Positions 1 through 9,081 are shown, counted from the first letter of the stretch. The stretch is DNA of 64,000 bases from Bifidobacterium asteroides (GCF_030758775.1 NZ_CP132384.1:1674001-1738000); one strand, 5' to 3'. Program-made: numbers and translations. The notes: generated by a model from the sequence alone, not told the origin.

Positions 1-111
1 AACCACAGTTGCGCCCGCGTTCGTCACCGTCTCGACGATCTTCTTCGCCGATTGGTCGATGACCTCATGGTCATAGGACTTTAGCCTGATGCGGATTTTC
101 TGTCCCGCCAT
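1..111 (-). CDS. rpsJ: 30S ribosomal protein S10, N-terminal part (runs off the window)
   Basis: The 37 visible codons start [19 protein letters not shown], the conserved N-terminus of S10 (ribosome 30S head, also the antitermination factor NusE). The gene continues beyond position 1. In actinobacteria it opens the S10 ribosomal protein operon, so the operon should lie left of the window. The start is ATG. The 205 bases between it and the end of adhE form its leader; I see no strong promoter there. Confidence 0.93.
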   Translation of the reverse strand, partial: MAGQKIRIRLKSYDHEVIDQSAKKIVETVTNAGATVV

Positions 112-316
112 TGCCGTCCGCCCTTTCTAGCGATCTATGAACTGATTACCCAGTCTGTTTCGAGGGCACGGAACGACGGCCGCAAGGAGACATTCCTCCC
201 GACAGGCCTCAGCCGGATCCATGCGCAGCCGTGGAGAATCCCGTGGGGATGGGACTCCTCGCTGCACCCGCTATTGTGATTGACAAAATGCGAGCCCAAA
301 ACAGGCAACTTTCTTA

Positions 317-3163
317 TTAAAGCACGAGGGTTCCCCTAGAAGAATCCGGGCGTGTCGCACCGATGCCTGGGGAACCCTCGACTCGATTATGGCCCTGTAA
401 GGCCCGCTGGGAGGCCTCCTGGACCACATCCTCATCCTGGCGGGCCACCCTCATCCGGTGGCCCTCCTCCTGGCTGACCCCGTAGTAGGCTGCCACGGCG
501 ATGTCCTTCATATCCTCAATCAGCGGAATGCGGGGGTTGGCCGGCGTGCACTGGTCCTCATAGGCGCGCATGCCGATCTGATCCAGGGACTGCCAGTAGA
601 GGTCCTCGTCCACTCCGGCTGCCTGGAAGGAGGCATCCATGCCCAGGCGCTCGTCCCTGTAGGATTCCACAGCACGGGCCAAGAGCTCCACGCCCTCCTC
701 TGGCGCAGCGGATTCGATGCCCAGCACATGGGCCATCTGCCTGTAGCGCTCCGGGGCCACATACTCGCTGTACTTGGGCCAGCTGGTAGGCTCGTCCGGG
801 ACCCGTCCGTTGTAGCGGATCACATAGGGCAGGAGGATGGAGTTGGCCCGCCCATGGGCCACATGGCAGAGGGCTCCGATGGTGTGCGCCATGCCGTGGC
901 ACATGCCCAGGAAGGCCGAGCCGAAGGCCATGCCGGCCATGGTTGCCGCATTGTGCATCTTCTCCTGGGCGCGCACCTTGGCCTCGCCGCCGGCGGTGCC
1001 CACGGCAGGCTCCAGGTTGTCCCAGATCAGCTTGGCCGCATGCAGGGCCATGGCGTCGGTGTAGTCATTGGCGTAGACCGAGACGAAGGCCTCCATGCAG
1101 TGGGTCAGGGCATCGAAGCCCGAGTCGCAGGCCAGCTGCTTGGGCTGGGTGCGGGCCAGAACCGGATCCACGATGGCCACGCTGGGGGTCAGGGCGTAGT
1201 CGGTGATGGGGTACTTGTATCCGGTCTTATGGTCGGTGATGACCGCGAATGGGGTGACCTCCGAACCCGTGCCCGAAGAGGTGGGAATGCAGACCAGCCT
1301 GGCCTTGGTGCCCAGGGGCGGAATCTTGAAGGCCCGCTTGCGGATGTCGAAGAACTTCTCGCGAACATCGGCAAAGGAGATCTCCGGATGCTCATAGAGC
1401 AGCCACATGATCTTGGCCGCGTCCATGGGACTGCCGCCGCCCACGGCGATGATGGTGTCGGGACCGAACTCATCGCGCATCATGGCCGCACCGCGCTCCA
1501 CTGTCTCGACGCTGGGCTCCGGCTCCACATAGTCGATGATGCGGAAGGTGACCGGCTCGGGCCGGGCCCGCAGCTGATCGATGATCTTGTCGACGATTCC
1601 CAGCTGCTCCATGACCTTGTCGCATACGATGACGGCCCGGCGGATGCCGAACATGTCGCGCAGGTAGCGGACGGAGTTGGGCTCGAAGTAGGTCTTGGCC
1701 GGCACCTTGAACCACTGCATGTTGTTGTTCCTCCGCGCGATCCGCTTGATGTTGATCAGGTTGACCGCCTGGACGTTGCCCGAGACGGAATTGCCGCCGT
1801 AGGAGCCGCAGCCCAGGGTCAGGGAGGGGGCGATGGCATTGTAGATGTCACCGATGCCGCCCAGGGAGCTGGGCTGGTTCCAGACGATCCGGCAGGCGTG
1901 CATGCGCTGCCCGTACTCGCGCACCAGCCTCTCGTCATCGGTGTGGATGGCTGCCGTGTGCCCGGCGCCGTAGCGCAGCATCTGCTCGCAAAGGGTGAAG
2001 CCCTCTTCCTTGTTGCGGGCCTTGAGCACGGCCTGCACCGGAGCCAGCTTCTCCAAGGTCAGGGGTTCCACGGGGCCCACCTGGTCGCATTGGGCTGCCA
2101 GGATGGTCGCGTCCTCGGGGATCTCGAACCCGGCTTGACGGGCGATGAACTGGGGGGACTTGCCCGGAACCTCGGAGTTGAGCCTGGGAGCGGGAGCGTC
2201 GTCACCAGCATGGGCCCGCACGCCGAACATGTACTCCTCCAGCTTGGCCTTCTCCTCGGGATTGACGAAGTAAGCCTTGCGCCGCTTCATCTCCTCGATC
2301 ACCCGGTCATGCACATCCTGATGGGCGATGATGGCTTGCTCCGTGGCGCAGATCATGCCGTAGTCGAAATGCTTGGACAGGATCAGGTCGTTGACGGCCC
2401 GGGGAACGTTGACCCTGCGGTCCACATATGCCGGAGCATTGCCGGCTCCTACACCCAGGGCAGGCTTGCCCGAAGAGTAGGCGGCCTTGACCATGCCAGG
2501 ACCGCCGGTAGCCAGTATGGTGGCCACGCCGGGGTGCTGCATGAGCGCGCCGGTGGCCTCGACTGAGGGGTGCTCGATCCACTGGATGCAATCGCGCGGA
2601 GCGCCCGCCTCCATGGCTGCGTCGCGGACGATCCGGGCCGCCTCCACCGAGCAGCGCTGGGCGTATGGGTGGAATCCGAAGACGATGGGACAGCGGGTCT
2701 TCAAAGCCAGCAGCGACTTGAAGATGGCAGTCGAGGTGGGATTGGTCACCGGGGTCACGCCGGCCACGACTCCCACCGGCTCGGCCACCTCGATGATGCC
2801 GTCCACGTCGTTTTCGCTGATGATGCCCACGGTGCGCTGCTTGGCCAGATAATTGGTCACATGCTCGCAGGCGAAGATGTTCTTGGTGGCCTTGTCCTCC
2901 ACCAGGCCGCGCCCGGTCTCCTCCACGGCCATCTGCGCCAGGGGAAGGTGCTTGTTCAGGGCCGCGATCGAGGCCTTGGCCACGATCCGATCGACATGCT
3001 CCTGGTCGAGCTCTTCAAAGGCACGTAAAGCCGACTGCGCGCGGACGACCAGGGCATCAACCTCCCTGCGGGCCAGCTCACTGCTGTCGGGCTGGCCGCC
3101 TTCCCTGCCGGCTGCCGGCTCCTTCACTTGATGGTCATGCTTCTGCTTCTGCGTTCCAGCCAA
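317..3163 (-). CDS. adhE: Bifunctional acetaldehyde-CoA / alcohol dehydrogenase
   Basis: Reduces acetyl-CoA to acetaldehyde and then ethanol, regenerating NAD+ in fermentation. The N-terminal half is a CoA-acylating aldehyde dehydrogenase with its catalytic Cys in DYGMICATEQ. After a linker, the C-terminal half is an iron-dependent alcohol dehydrogenase with PTSSGTGSEVTPF, GFDALTHCMEAF and the His-rich GMCHGMAHTIGALCH metal site. AGGAGG lies 9 nt before a TTG (start at 3163), so I prefer this start; an ATG 18 nt upstream (3181) has a poor ribosome site. The last ~20 codons are read through a 12-bp inverted repeat that looks like the gene's own terminator, giving a tail without family resemblance and suggesting loss of the ancestral stop. 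A Rex-like operator lies upstream at 3263-3280. Confidence 0.95.
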   Translation of the reverse strand: MAGTQKQKHDHQVKEPAAGREGGQPDSSELARREVDALVVRAQSALRAFEELDQEHVDRIVAKASIAALNKHLPLAQMAVEETGRGLVEDKATKNIFACEHVTNYLAKQRTVGIISENDVDGIIEVAEPVGVVAGVTPVTNPTSTAIFKSLLALKTRCPIVFGFHPYAQRCSVEAARIVRDAAMEAGAPRDCIQWIEHPSVEATGALMQHPGVATILATGGPGMVKAAYSSGKPALGVGAGNAPAYVDRRVNVPRAVNDLILSKHFDYGMICATEQAIIAHQDVHDRVIEEMKRRKAYFVNPEEKAKLEEYMFGVRAHAGDDAPAPRLNSEVPGKSPQFIARQAGFEIPEDATILAAQCDQVGPVEPLTLEKLAPVQAVLKARNKEEGFTLCEQMLRYGAGHTAAIHTDDERLVREYGQRMHACRIVWNQPSSLGGIGDIYNAIAPSLTLGCGSYGGNSVSGNVQAVNLINIKRIARRNNNMQWFKVPAKTYFEPNSVRYLRDMFGIRRAVIVCDKVMEQLGIVDKIIDQLRARPEPVTFRIIDYVEPEPSVETVERGAAMMRDEFGPDTIIAVGGGSPMDAAKIMWLLYEHPEISFADVREKFFDIRKRAFKIPPLGTKARLVCIPTSSGTGSEVTPFAVITDHKTGYKYPITDYALTPSVAIVDPVLARTQPKQLACDSGFDALTHCMEAFVSVYANDYTDAMALHAAKLIWDNLEPAVGTAGGEAKVRAQEKMHNAATMAGMAFGSAFLGMCHGMAHTIGALCHVAHGRANSILLPYVIRYNGRVPDEPTSWPKYSEYVAPERYRQMAHVLGIESAAPEEGVELLARAVESYRDERLGMDASFQAAGVDEDLYWQSLDQIGMRAYEDQCTPANPRIPLIEDMKDIAVAAYYGVSQEEGHRMRVARQDEDVVQEASQRALQGHNRVEGSPGIGATRPDSSRGTLVL
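325..380 (-). terminator. 12-bp inverted repeat inside the end of adhE (probable terminator)
   Basis: Perfect 12-bp arms at 325-336 and 369-380 with a 32-nt loop. No clean T-run follows on the minus strand. The adhE frame passes through both arms before stopping at 317, so translating ribosomes would disturb the hairpin. Confidence 0.5.
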
Positions 3164-3262
3164 GATATTGGCCCTCCTCATGTTCCGCGGATGCCGATGA
3201 GGGCCGGCAGAAAGTCCCAGACTGTCTCAGAGCGTGCCGATCCACGAAAGACATCCGTCATA

Positions 3263-3280
3263 ACGTGACGAAAGTCACAA
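3263..3280 (-). promoter_or_regulatory. Rex-like operator in the adhE promoter
   Basis: Minus strand reads TTGTGACTTTCGTCACGT, against the known Rex consensus TTGTGA-N6-TCACAA (10 of 12 conserved positions). Rex senses NADH/NAD+ and adhE is one of its classic targets. A TATATT hexamer overlapping the site could be the -10 element, consistent with repression by occlusion. No rex gene is in the window. Confidence 0.5.
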
Positions 3281-3291
3281 TATAGACCAGA

Positions 3292-3311
3292 GGGGGCACT
3301 ATTGAGCCCCC
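3292..3311. repeat. Inverted repeat upstream of adhE
   Basis: GGGGGC arms around an 8-nt loop, just upstream of the Rex-like site. It may be an operator half or an RNA hairpin; no T-run follows on either strand. Confidence 0.3.
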
Positions 3312-3449
3312 GGATGAGCGAACGTTCGCTTGAAGCGTGTCATGTGGGAATTCGTGGCATTTCTGGTCGCTTTCCGCACCCGAACGTGCGCTTTGACGTT
3401 CGCTTCAGACCGGGCCGTCCAAGCATGAACAGGCATGAATCCAGGCATG

Positions 3450-3483
3450 AAAAATCCCCAAGGTCCGGGGGAACCTCGGGGAT
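3450..3483 (-). terminator. Rho-independent terminator of rplM-rpsI
   Basis: An ATCCCC-AGGT stem (3454-3464 with 3472-3483) closes an 8-nt loop, followed on the minus strand by a T-run (A-run at 3450-3454 on plus). It sits 18 nt after the rpsI stop. Confidence 0.8.
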
Positions 3484-3500
3484 GGAAAAAACTGCGAACG

Positions 3501-3992
3501 TCAGCGCTTGGAGAACTGCGGGGCGCGACGGGCCTTGTGCAGACCGGCCTTCTTGCGCTCCACCACGCGGGCGTCACGGGTCAGGAATCCGGCCTTCTTC
3601 AGGGCAGGACGGTTGGCGTCCCGGTCGATGGCGTTCAAGGCGCGTGCTACGCCCAGACGGACTGCGCCGGCCTGGCCGGTCACGCCGCCGCCCTCGACGC
3701 GCACAACCACGTCGAACTTGTTCTCAAGCTTGAGCAGCACGATAGGCGAGTTGACCTCGCGCTGGTGCAGCTTGCTGGGGAAGTACTCCTCCAGGGTGTG
3801 TCCGTTGATGCTCCACTTGCCAGAGCCCGGAATCAGACGGACGCGGGCGACTGCCTCCTTGCGGCGGCCGGTGCCGTAGCCCGGCTCGATGGCGGAGGTG
3901 CCGGTGCCTGCGCCGGCGTTGGTCTCGGAAGTGTAGGAAGCGCTGGTCTCCTCGGCCTCAAGAACCGCGGAGCTGTTGTTGTTGTCAGCCAT
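3501..3992 (-). CDS. rpsI: 30S ribosomal protein S9
   Basis: S9 of the small subunit, 163 aa, ending in the conserved basic tail RRAPQFSKR that reaches into the P site. About 35 N-terminal residues before [16 protein letters not shown] are an acidic, Ser/Thr/Gly-rich extension typical of actinobacterial S9. It follows rplM by about 20 nt in the usual L13-S9 operon and ends at a strong terminator. Confidence 0.98.
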   Translation of the reverse strand: MADNNNSSAVLEAEETSASYTSETNAGAGTGTSAIEPGYGTGRRKEAVARVRLIPGSGKWSINGHTLEEYFPSKLHQREVNSPIVLLKLENKFDVVVRVEGGGVTGQAGAVRLGVARALNAIDRDANRPALKKAGFLTRDARVVERKKAGLHKARRAPQFSKR

Positions 3993-4012
3993 GGTGATTA
4001 TCTCCTCTGGTC

Positions 4013-4462
4013 CTACTTGGCCTGCTGGGCGACCTGATGGATCTTGTACTCAATGGGCTGCTGCGAGGTGTGAGGATGCTCCTCGCCTGCGAAGACCCGC
4101 AGCCTGGTCAGCTGGACCTTGGCCAGCTTGTTCTTGGGCAGCATGCCCTTGACCGCCGTCGTGATGATGCGCTCGGGGTTGTGCTCCATCAACTGCCCGT
4201 AGGAGTCGCGACGCAGCCCGCCAGGGCGGCCGGAGTGGGTGTAGAGCACCTTGTCGTTCTTGTTGCCCGTCAGCACCATCTTGGACGCGTTGATGACGAT
4301 GACGTTGTTGCCGGAGTCGGCGTATGGCGCATAGGTGGGCTTGTTCTTGCCGCGCAGCAGATCGGCCACCTGGGCTGCCAGACGCCCCAGCACCACACCG
4401 GAGGCATCGACGATATACCAGTCATGTGTCAGATCGGCTGGTTTCGGGGTGAAAGTCTTCAC
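4013..4462 (-). CDS. rplM: 50S ribosomal protein L13
   Basis: L13, an early assembly protein of the large subunit, 149 aa. Recognisable blocks are [16 protein letters not shown], the [16 protein letters not shown] region and [15 protein letters not shown]. First gene of the rplM-rpsI operon, with a strong sigma-70-type promoter about 160 nt upstream, which leaves a long leader that could carry autoregulation. Confidence 0.98.
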   Translation of the reverse strand: MKTFTPKPADLTHDWYIVDASGVVLGRLAAQVADLLRGKNKPTYAPYADSGNNVIVINASKMVLTGNKNDKVLYTHSGRPGGLRRDSYGQLMEHNPERIITTAVKGMLPKNKLAKVQLTRLRVFAGEEHPHTSQQPIEYKIHQVAQQAK

Positions 4463-4617
4463 GATTCAACCTTTTCCTTGCATTGTGTTTCGGGCTCTCC
4501 GCGCCGCATGCTGCCATGCTGGCCGAAAGCCATGTATTCCGTGGGCTCCCTGAAAGTCCTAGACGGCGAGTGGGAAAAGCGCTTTGAGGACCCCTTAGGG
4601 AAACACAACAATCCATT

Positions 4618-4645
4618 ATTGTAACGCCTGTGGGCCGTTCGTCAA
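4618..4645 (-). promoter_or_regulatory. Promoter of rplM-rpsI
   Basis: Minus strand has -35 TTGACG (4640-4645), a 16-nt spacer and -10 TACAAT (4618-4623). Confidence 0.7.
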
Positions 4646-4665
4646 AATTCGCGTCGGCACCGGTC

Positions 4666-5298
4666 TCAGCGCGAGGCGGCTGCCCGTGCCACCTGCCCGT
4701 CCGGGTCCTTGCGCAGGGCCTCAAGGGTCGCCTGCCCGGTGTTGGGATTCAGGGCCACGGCCCGGCGCACCATGGCGGCCAGCACATGGGGGGCGTCCTG
4801 CTCGTCGCGAGTGCCCAGAGCCCCGAGAAAGTCCAGGGTATCGGCATCGGTCCGATCGTCCTGGGCGCCCTCCAGGCGCATCTTCCAGGAGGTCATGGGG
4901 TTGGTCAGCGCAGCAGCCCTGACACCAGCGTCCTCGTCCTTGGTGAGCAGACCGACCAGCCAGTTCTTGTCATCCTTGTTGGCGGCCACCGCCCGTCGGA
5001 CCTCAGGGCTGGAATCCTGGGAGAGCTTGACCAGAATGTTGGGGAATGGCATGGTCTGCGCCAGGTAGACCCTGTCCTCCACCGGCGTATGCTCATTGCC
5101 AGCCACTGCCTCCAGCAGTGCCGTGAAGCGCGAGAAGGCGGCCTGGTCGGACCTGTCGGGCAGGGGGCTGCGGGCGAATTCGTGCAGCTCGGCCGTATCC
5201 GTGGAATGCCTGAGCCTTTCATAGAAAACGGTCAGGGCCTCATGGGGCTTGCCGGCTGATGGGGATTCGGTGTCCGGTTGGTCCTGGGGATTGGTCAT
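4666..5298 (-). CDS. HEAT/leucine-rich-repeat-variant-like protein
   Basis: A 210-aa soluble protein without signal peptide. From about residue 80 it shows helical repeats of the form SPEVRRAVAANKDDKNWLVGL, LTKDEDAGVRAAALTNPMT and NPNTGQATLEALRKDPDGQVARAAA, as in LRV/HEAT-like proteins, which usually bind other proteins. The N-terminal 40 residues are polar and probably disordered. It stands alone, divergent from the YigZ gene. Function unknown. The C-terminal part of the FHA protein at 37012-38571 has a similar NPALYDDLYAWLEAQGD motif. Confidence 0.75.
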   Translation of the reverse strand: MTNPQDQPDTESPSAGKPHEALTVFYERLRHSTDTAELHEFARSPLPDRSDQAAFSRFTALLEAVAGNEHTPVEDRVYLAQTMPFPNILVKLSQDSSPEVRRAVAANKDDKNWLVGLLTKDEDAGVRAAALTNPMTSWKMRLEGAQDDRTDADTLDFLGALGTRDEQDAPHVLAAMVRRAVALNPNTGQATLEALRKDPDGQVARAAASR

Positions 5299-5406
5299 GC
5301 GGCCAGCTTAGGTCCTCTCCTTGATATCAGACCCGGCCCGGGATCCCCCTTAGCATGGAGATAGTGCAAGAACCGAGGAGACGACAGGCATAGGAGGCAA
5401 GCCGAT

Positions 5407-6069
5407 TTGCTCACCATACTGGATACGCCGCAGAAACCGGCCACGGGTTCCCTTACCGAGCGGAAGTCCGAGTTCATCGGCCAGGCCTGCCATGTGGAGG
5501 ACCAGCAGGCGGCCATGGCCTTCGTCCAAGAGGTCCGTTTACAGCACCCCAAGGCCCGGCACGTCTGCCACTGCGCGATCTGGGGACCCGAGGGCCGCAC
5601 CAGCGAACGCATGAGCGATGACGGGGAGCCCTCCGGGACGGCCGGCAAGCCCATACTTGAGGTCATGCGTCGGCGGGGAGTGACCGACTGCGTCCTGACG
5701 GTGACCCGTTACTTCGGGGGGATCCTTCTCGGGTCAGGAGGGCTGATCCGGGCCTACTCCTCAGCAGCCTCCCTGGCGCTCAAGGCGGCAAAGCAGGCAC
5801 GTGTGCTCCCGACCCAGCGATTCACGATCACCGTGGACTATCCAGAGTACGATCCTCTGCGCCGTCTGATCCGCACCTCCGGGGGGCACGTGGAGACCGA
5901 GGACTTCACTGATCAGGTCCGGCTGACCTACGACCTGGAGCCCGCAGCGGTGCCGGCCTTCCATGGTCGGCTGGACGACCTTCTGCAAGGCCGGGCAGAA
6001 CCCAGTGCACTGGGCGAAGGCCAAAAACTTATTCCCCTGTCTGGGGACCAAGCTTCATCTGCCACATGA
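5407..6069 (+). CDS. IMPACT/YigZ family protein
   Basis: 220 aa. The conserved UPF0029 (Impact) domain spans about residues 10-130: HPKARHVCHCAIWG, SDDGEPSGTAGKPILEVM and TRYFGGILLGSGGLIRAYS; a ferredoxin-like UPF0029 C-terminal domain follows. YigZ relatives are linked to translation control, but no enzymatic role is established. The start is TTG, chosen because AGGAGG lies about 9 nt upstream and there is no ATG or GTG nearby. Confidence 0.9.
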   Translation: MLTILDTPQKPATGSLTERKSEFIGQACHVEDQQAAMAFVQEVRLQHPKARHVCHCAIWGPEGRTSERMSDDGEPSGTAGKPILEVMRRRGVTDCVLTVTRYFGGILLGSGGLIRAYSSAASLALKAAKQARVLPTQRFTITVDYPEYDPLRRLIRTSGGHVETEDFTDQVRLTYDLEPAAVPAFHGRLDDLLQGRAEPSALGEGQKLIPLSGDQASSAT

Positions 6070-6258
6070 TCGGCGGGACGGGCCATGCAGCCATTGCCCA
6101 GCTGTGATCTGCCCTGCCGGACAGGCTCACGCCAAGCATCTTCGGTCCGCCGCCTCACAGACTCGGACCTTCCCAGGCCGCAGCTCCACACAATATGTGG
6201 GAATAAACACGGATATGGGAATAAACGTCTTTGGCAATAAATCCCCAGTAATGAATGG

Positions 6259-6293
6259 GACCGGTGATCGTGCAGAATCAGCGATCACCGGTC
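6259..6293 (-). terminator. Hairpin downstream of tRNA-Ser
   Basis: Perfect 12-bp stem (6259-6270 with 6282-6293) starting 3 nt after the tRNA 3' end. It lacks a T-run, so it may work as a terminator or as a processing signal. Confidence 0.55.
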
Positions 6294-6296
6294 ATC

Positions 6297-6386
6297 TGGC
6301 GGAGACGAGGAGATTCGAACTCCTGGACCGCTTGCGCAGTCAACACCTTAGCAGGGTGCCCCTTTCGGCCACTCAGGCACGTCTCC
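6297..6386 (-). tRNA. tRNA-Ser(GCT)
   Basis: 90-nt class II tRNA. The acceptor GGAGACG pairs with CGTCTCC, followed by G discriminator and an encoded CCA. The anticodon loop CTGCTAA reads AGC/AGT codons; there is a long variable arm and a TTCGAAT T-loop. It is the only one of the four tRNAs here with encoded CCA. Confidence 0.97.
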
Positions 6387-6612
6387 ATGCAGGCTCCCGA
6401 TCCAAGGCCTTAGCCCCAGAGTTTTGGGAACAAAACAATAGATTACCATGATTTACCGACCTGACTCGCCGGTGCGACAGGATGCAATGAAGCACAGGAC
6501 AGATTCGTTTATTTTCATGGATAAAAACCAGAATTGTGAATCTTTTTCAAGAATTTACGTTTGAGAATAATTTATTGCATGTTCCTCTGGGGCCCCCTTA
6601 TATCATGGAGCC

Positions 6613-7884
6613 ATGAGTACCGCACCAAGGCTTGCAGCCGCCAAGAAAGACTGGGGACATGACGAGACCGGCTGCACGGTGCTGCACATTGACATGGATG
6701 CCTTCTACGCCTCCTGCGAAGTCGCCCGACACCCTCAATTGCAGGGCCGGCCGGTCATCATCGGCACCGGACGGCGGTCGGTGGTCTCCGCGGCCAGCTA
6801 TGAAGCCAGGGCTTTCGGCATCAACTCGGCCATGCCCCTGGCACGTGCCGAGCGATTGTGCCCTCAAGGGGTGTTCCTCCCGGTCGACATGACCTATTAC
6901 CGGAATATCTCACGAAGGATATTTGATACGGTTTTCTCACGAATTACTGATCAGATCGAGCAGGTCTCAGTAGATGAATGCTATATGGACGTGTCCGGGG
7001 CGCTCATGCGCTGGGGCATGCCCACGGCCATCGCCCGGTGGATTCGAGCCAGCGTGGCCCGACAATTCCACGTGACCTGCTCGGTGGGCATCGCCACCAA
7101 CAAGCTGGTAGCCAAGATGGCCTCCACCAACGCCAAGCCCGACGGCATGCTGCTGATCCCCAAGGCCCGGCAGGCCGAGTTCGTCCAGCTGATGCCCCTG
7201 CGCGGCATCCCCGGCATCGGACCGGCCCTGGAGAAGCGGCTCAACGCCTGGGCCATCAAGGACGTGGCCGACCTGGCCACCATGAGCGAGCGGGATCTGA
7301 CTCGGGCCACGGGATCGAACCTTACCGCCAGGAAGCTGGCACAGGCCTCACACGGACTGGACGACGATCCGGTCCAGCCGCGAGCGCCGGAGAAATCCCT
7401 AGGCGCGGAACGCACCTTCCTGCACGACACGACCAGCATGAAGCAGGTCTGCGACCTCCTGCGCGTCTGCAGCAACGAAGTGGCCACCGGACTGCGATCG
7501 CACGACCTGATCGCCCGAACCATCACCGTCAAACTGCGCTTCGATGATCTGCGCTATATGACCAAGGCCCACACCCTGGAAACCCCGGTCAACTCAGCCA
7601 ACCGCATCTATCCGCAAGCAGTCGGCCTGCTCAAGGCCATGCTGGGGCTGCCCGATGGCGTGCCCATGGACACACCCCTGCCCAGGCTGATCCGTCTGGC
7701 CGGTGTCAGCGCATCCGGCCTGAGCCGGGTGGAGGACACTCCCATCCAGCCGTCCTTGGACGACATCATCCACGAGAGCAAACGCCGCACCGGCAGCGAG
7801 GCCCAGCGCCTGGATCAGGCAGAGGCCACCATGGACTCCATCAGGAACCGCTACGGCAAGGGCTCAGTCAGCATGGGCCTCTAA
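6613..7884 (+). CDS. dinB: DNA polymerase IV (Y-family, translesion)
   Basis: 423 aa. Palm motif HIDMDAFYASCE (metal Asp27) and SVDECYMD (catalytic Asp-Glu) are intact. A helix-hairpin-helix region RGIPGIGPALEKRL and the little-finger domain with EKSLGAERTF follow. It extends lesion-blocked or misaligned primers in error-prone repair. The C-terminus lacks an obvious beta-clamp QLxLF peptide. The 220 bases upstream are AT-rich; I saw no actinobacterial LexA box there. Confidence 0.96.
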   Translation: MSTAPRLAAAKKDWGHDETGCTVLHIDMDAFYASCEVARHPQLQGRPVIIGTGRRSVVSAASYEARAFGINSAMPLARAERLCPQGVFLPVDMTYYRNISRRIFDTVFSRITDQIEQVSVDECYMDVSGALMRWGMPTAIARWIRASVARQFHVTCSVGIATNKLVAKMASTNAKPDGMLLIPKARQAEFVQLMPLRGIPGIGPALEKRLNAWAIKDVADLATMSERDLTRATGSNLTARKLAQASHGLDDDPVQPRAPEKSLGAERTFLHDTTSMKQVCDLLRVCSNEVATGLRSHDLIARTITVKLRFDDLRYMTKAHTLETPVNSANRIYPQAVGLLKAMLGLPDGVPMDTPLPRLIRLAGVSASGLSRVEDTPIQPSLDDIIHESKRRTGSEAQRLDQAEATMDSIRNRYGKGSVSMGL

Positions 7885-9011
7885 GCGGCGCTCCGCAGAC
7901 GCCCCAGGGCCAGATCCAGCTGCTCGTCAGCGATGGTTGACGAGAACCGCAGATAGCGGCCATCCCCGTAGAACTCCCCCGGGCTGGCCAGGATCCCCAG
8001 ACGGGACAGTTCAGCCATGTCTGCCCAGCAATCGCCCGAACGGGCTTGTGCCCAGATATAAAGGCCGCCTTGAGGCATGACGGCATCGTATCCGTAAGCT
8101 CCGAGAGCTTCAGTCAGTGCATGCAGGCGACGAGCATAGACATCGCGCTGGGCCGTCACGGCCTCGCCATCCTCCAGAGCGGCCCGCATGGCCCGTTGCA
8201 CTGGACCTGGCACAATCAGTCCGACCTGCTTGCGGTAGGCGGTCATGGCCTTCACCAGTTGAGCATCGCCGGCCACCAAGGCAGCCCTATATCCGGCCAT
8301 GTTGGACTGCTTGCTCATTGAGTACAGGCACAGTATCCCGCTGGCATCGCCGCCACAGACTTGGGGCTCCAAAATGCAGGGTGAGGCCTGGGCGGATCCT
8401 GACCAGTCCAGCAGGGCATAGCACTCGTCACTCAGGACCGTAGCCCCTATCGAACGGGCTGCCTGTACAATCTTCGCCAACCCGGCTCGGTCGATGACCC
8501 GTCCACTGGGGTTGCCCGGCGAATTGATCCATATGGCTCGCACGCCGGGCAGGTCCACCCATGAATCCGTATCAGCCGGATCATCCACGGTCGTCACCAG
8601 GGCCCCGGCCAGCTGGGTTCCGATGGCATAGGTAGGATAGGATACCCTCGGCTGCACCACCCGGTCCCCCGGCCCCAGATGCAGGAGGGAGGCCATGAGC
8701 GCCACCGCCTCCTTGGATCCGACGGTGGGAACCAGGTCCGCTCCCAGGGCATCCAGATCGACCCCGCGGCAACGACGGAACCAGTCGGCCACGGCCTGCC
8801 TCAGAGGGCCATCACCGGCAGTTTTTGGATAGCCTCGTGCCTGGCCGTCATCCGCAGCCGCAGCCAAGGCCTCCCTGACCGACCTGGGCACAGGATCCAC
8901 CGGCGAACCTACCGACAGGTCGACCAGGCCGCCGGGGCATTGCTCAGCATGCCGCCGATAGGGGTCGATCCTTGACCAGTCGTAGGGGGATTCGAAAGAG
9001 TGGAAACCCAT
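7881..9011 (-). CDS. dapC: Succinyldiaminopimelate transaminase
   Basis: Fold-type I PLP aminotransferase, 376 aa from the chosen start (MGFHSFESPYDW), which has AAGAAGG just upstream; the frame remains open 49 codons further upstream but that part is not conserved-looking. NSPGNPSG and SMSKQSNMAGYR (PLP Lys) are clear. The actinobacterial DapC signature suggests the N-succinyl-diaminopimelate step of lysine and peptidoglycan precursor synthesis. It follows the ferredoxin gene on the same strand, the common actinobacterial order fdxA-dapC. Its 3' end overlaps dinB by 4 bases, tail to tail. Confidence 0.9.
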   Translation of the reverse strand: MGFHSFESPYDWSRIDPYRRHAEQCPGGLVDLSVGSPVDPVPRSVREALAAAADDGQARGYPKTAGDGPLRQAVADWFRRCRGVDLDALGADLVPTVGSKEAVALMASLLHLGPGDRVVQPRVSYPTYAIGTQLAGALVTTVDDPADTDSWVDLPGVRAIWINSPGNPSGRVIDRAGLAKIVQAARSIGATVLSDECYALLDWSGSAQASPCILEPQVCGGDASGILCLYSMSKQSNMAGYRAALVAGDAQLVKAMTAYRKQVGLIVPGPVQRAMRAALEDGEAVTAQRDVYARRLHALTEALGAYGYDAVMPQGGLYIWAQARSGDCWADMAELSRLGILASPGEFYGDGRYLRFSSTIADEQLDLALGRLRSAA

Positions 9012-9034
9012 GGCCCTTCTTTCTCCTATAAATA

Positions 9035-9065
9035 AGCCGCGGTGGGATGGCTCCCGTCCGCGGCT
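9035..9065 (-). terminator. Hairpin between fdxA and dapC
   Basis: AGCCGCGG/CCGCGGCT stem (9035-9042 with 9058-9065) followed on the minus strand by TTATTTATA. It would act as a terminator or attenuator before dapC. Confidence 0.55.
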
Positions 9066-9081
9066 CGTCAGCCTGAATCGA

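Larger units (their letters stand above)
3182..3453. other. adhE-rpsI intergenic region with AACGTTCGCTT-type repeats
   Basis: No gene is seen here. It holds the adhE promoter and Rex-like site, a perfect 14-bp palindrome AGCGAACGTTCGCT at 3317-3330, and two related direct copies at 3383-3393 (AACGTGCGCTT) and 3395-3405 (GACGTTCGCTT). The repeats lie 40-140 bp upstream of the adhE operator and could be sites for a second regulator. Confidence 0.4.

Noticed and set aside
458-2566. 702-codon frame on the plus strand opposite adhE
   Set aside because: It is antisense to a clearly conserved enzyme, with a composition (Gly, Asp, His, Val) expected from the complement of high-GC codons. The same reasoning removes the long frames opposite nrdE (22876-24591), pnp (55011-57140), metY (18984-20048) and the helicase-like gene (34112-36388).
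3317-3330. LexA box near the GAACGTTC palindrome
   Set aside because: Actinobacterial LexA sites have four bases between GAAC and GTTC; here there are none, and dinB is not adjacent.
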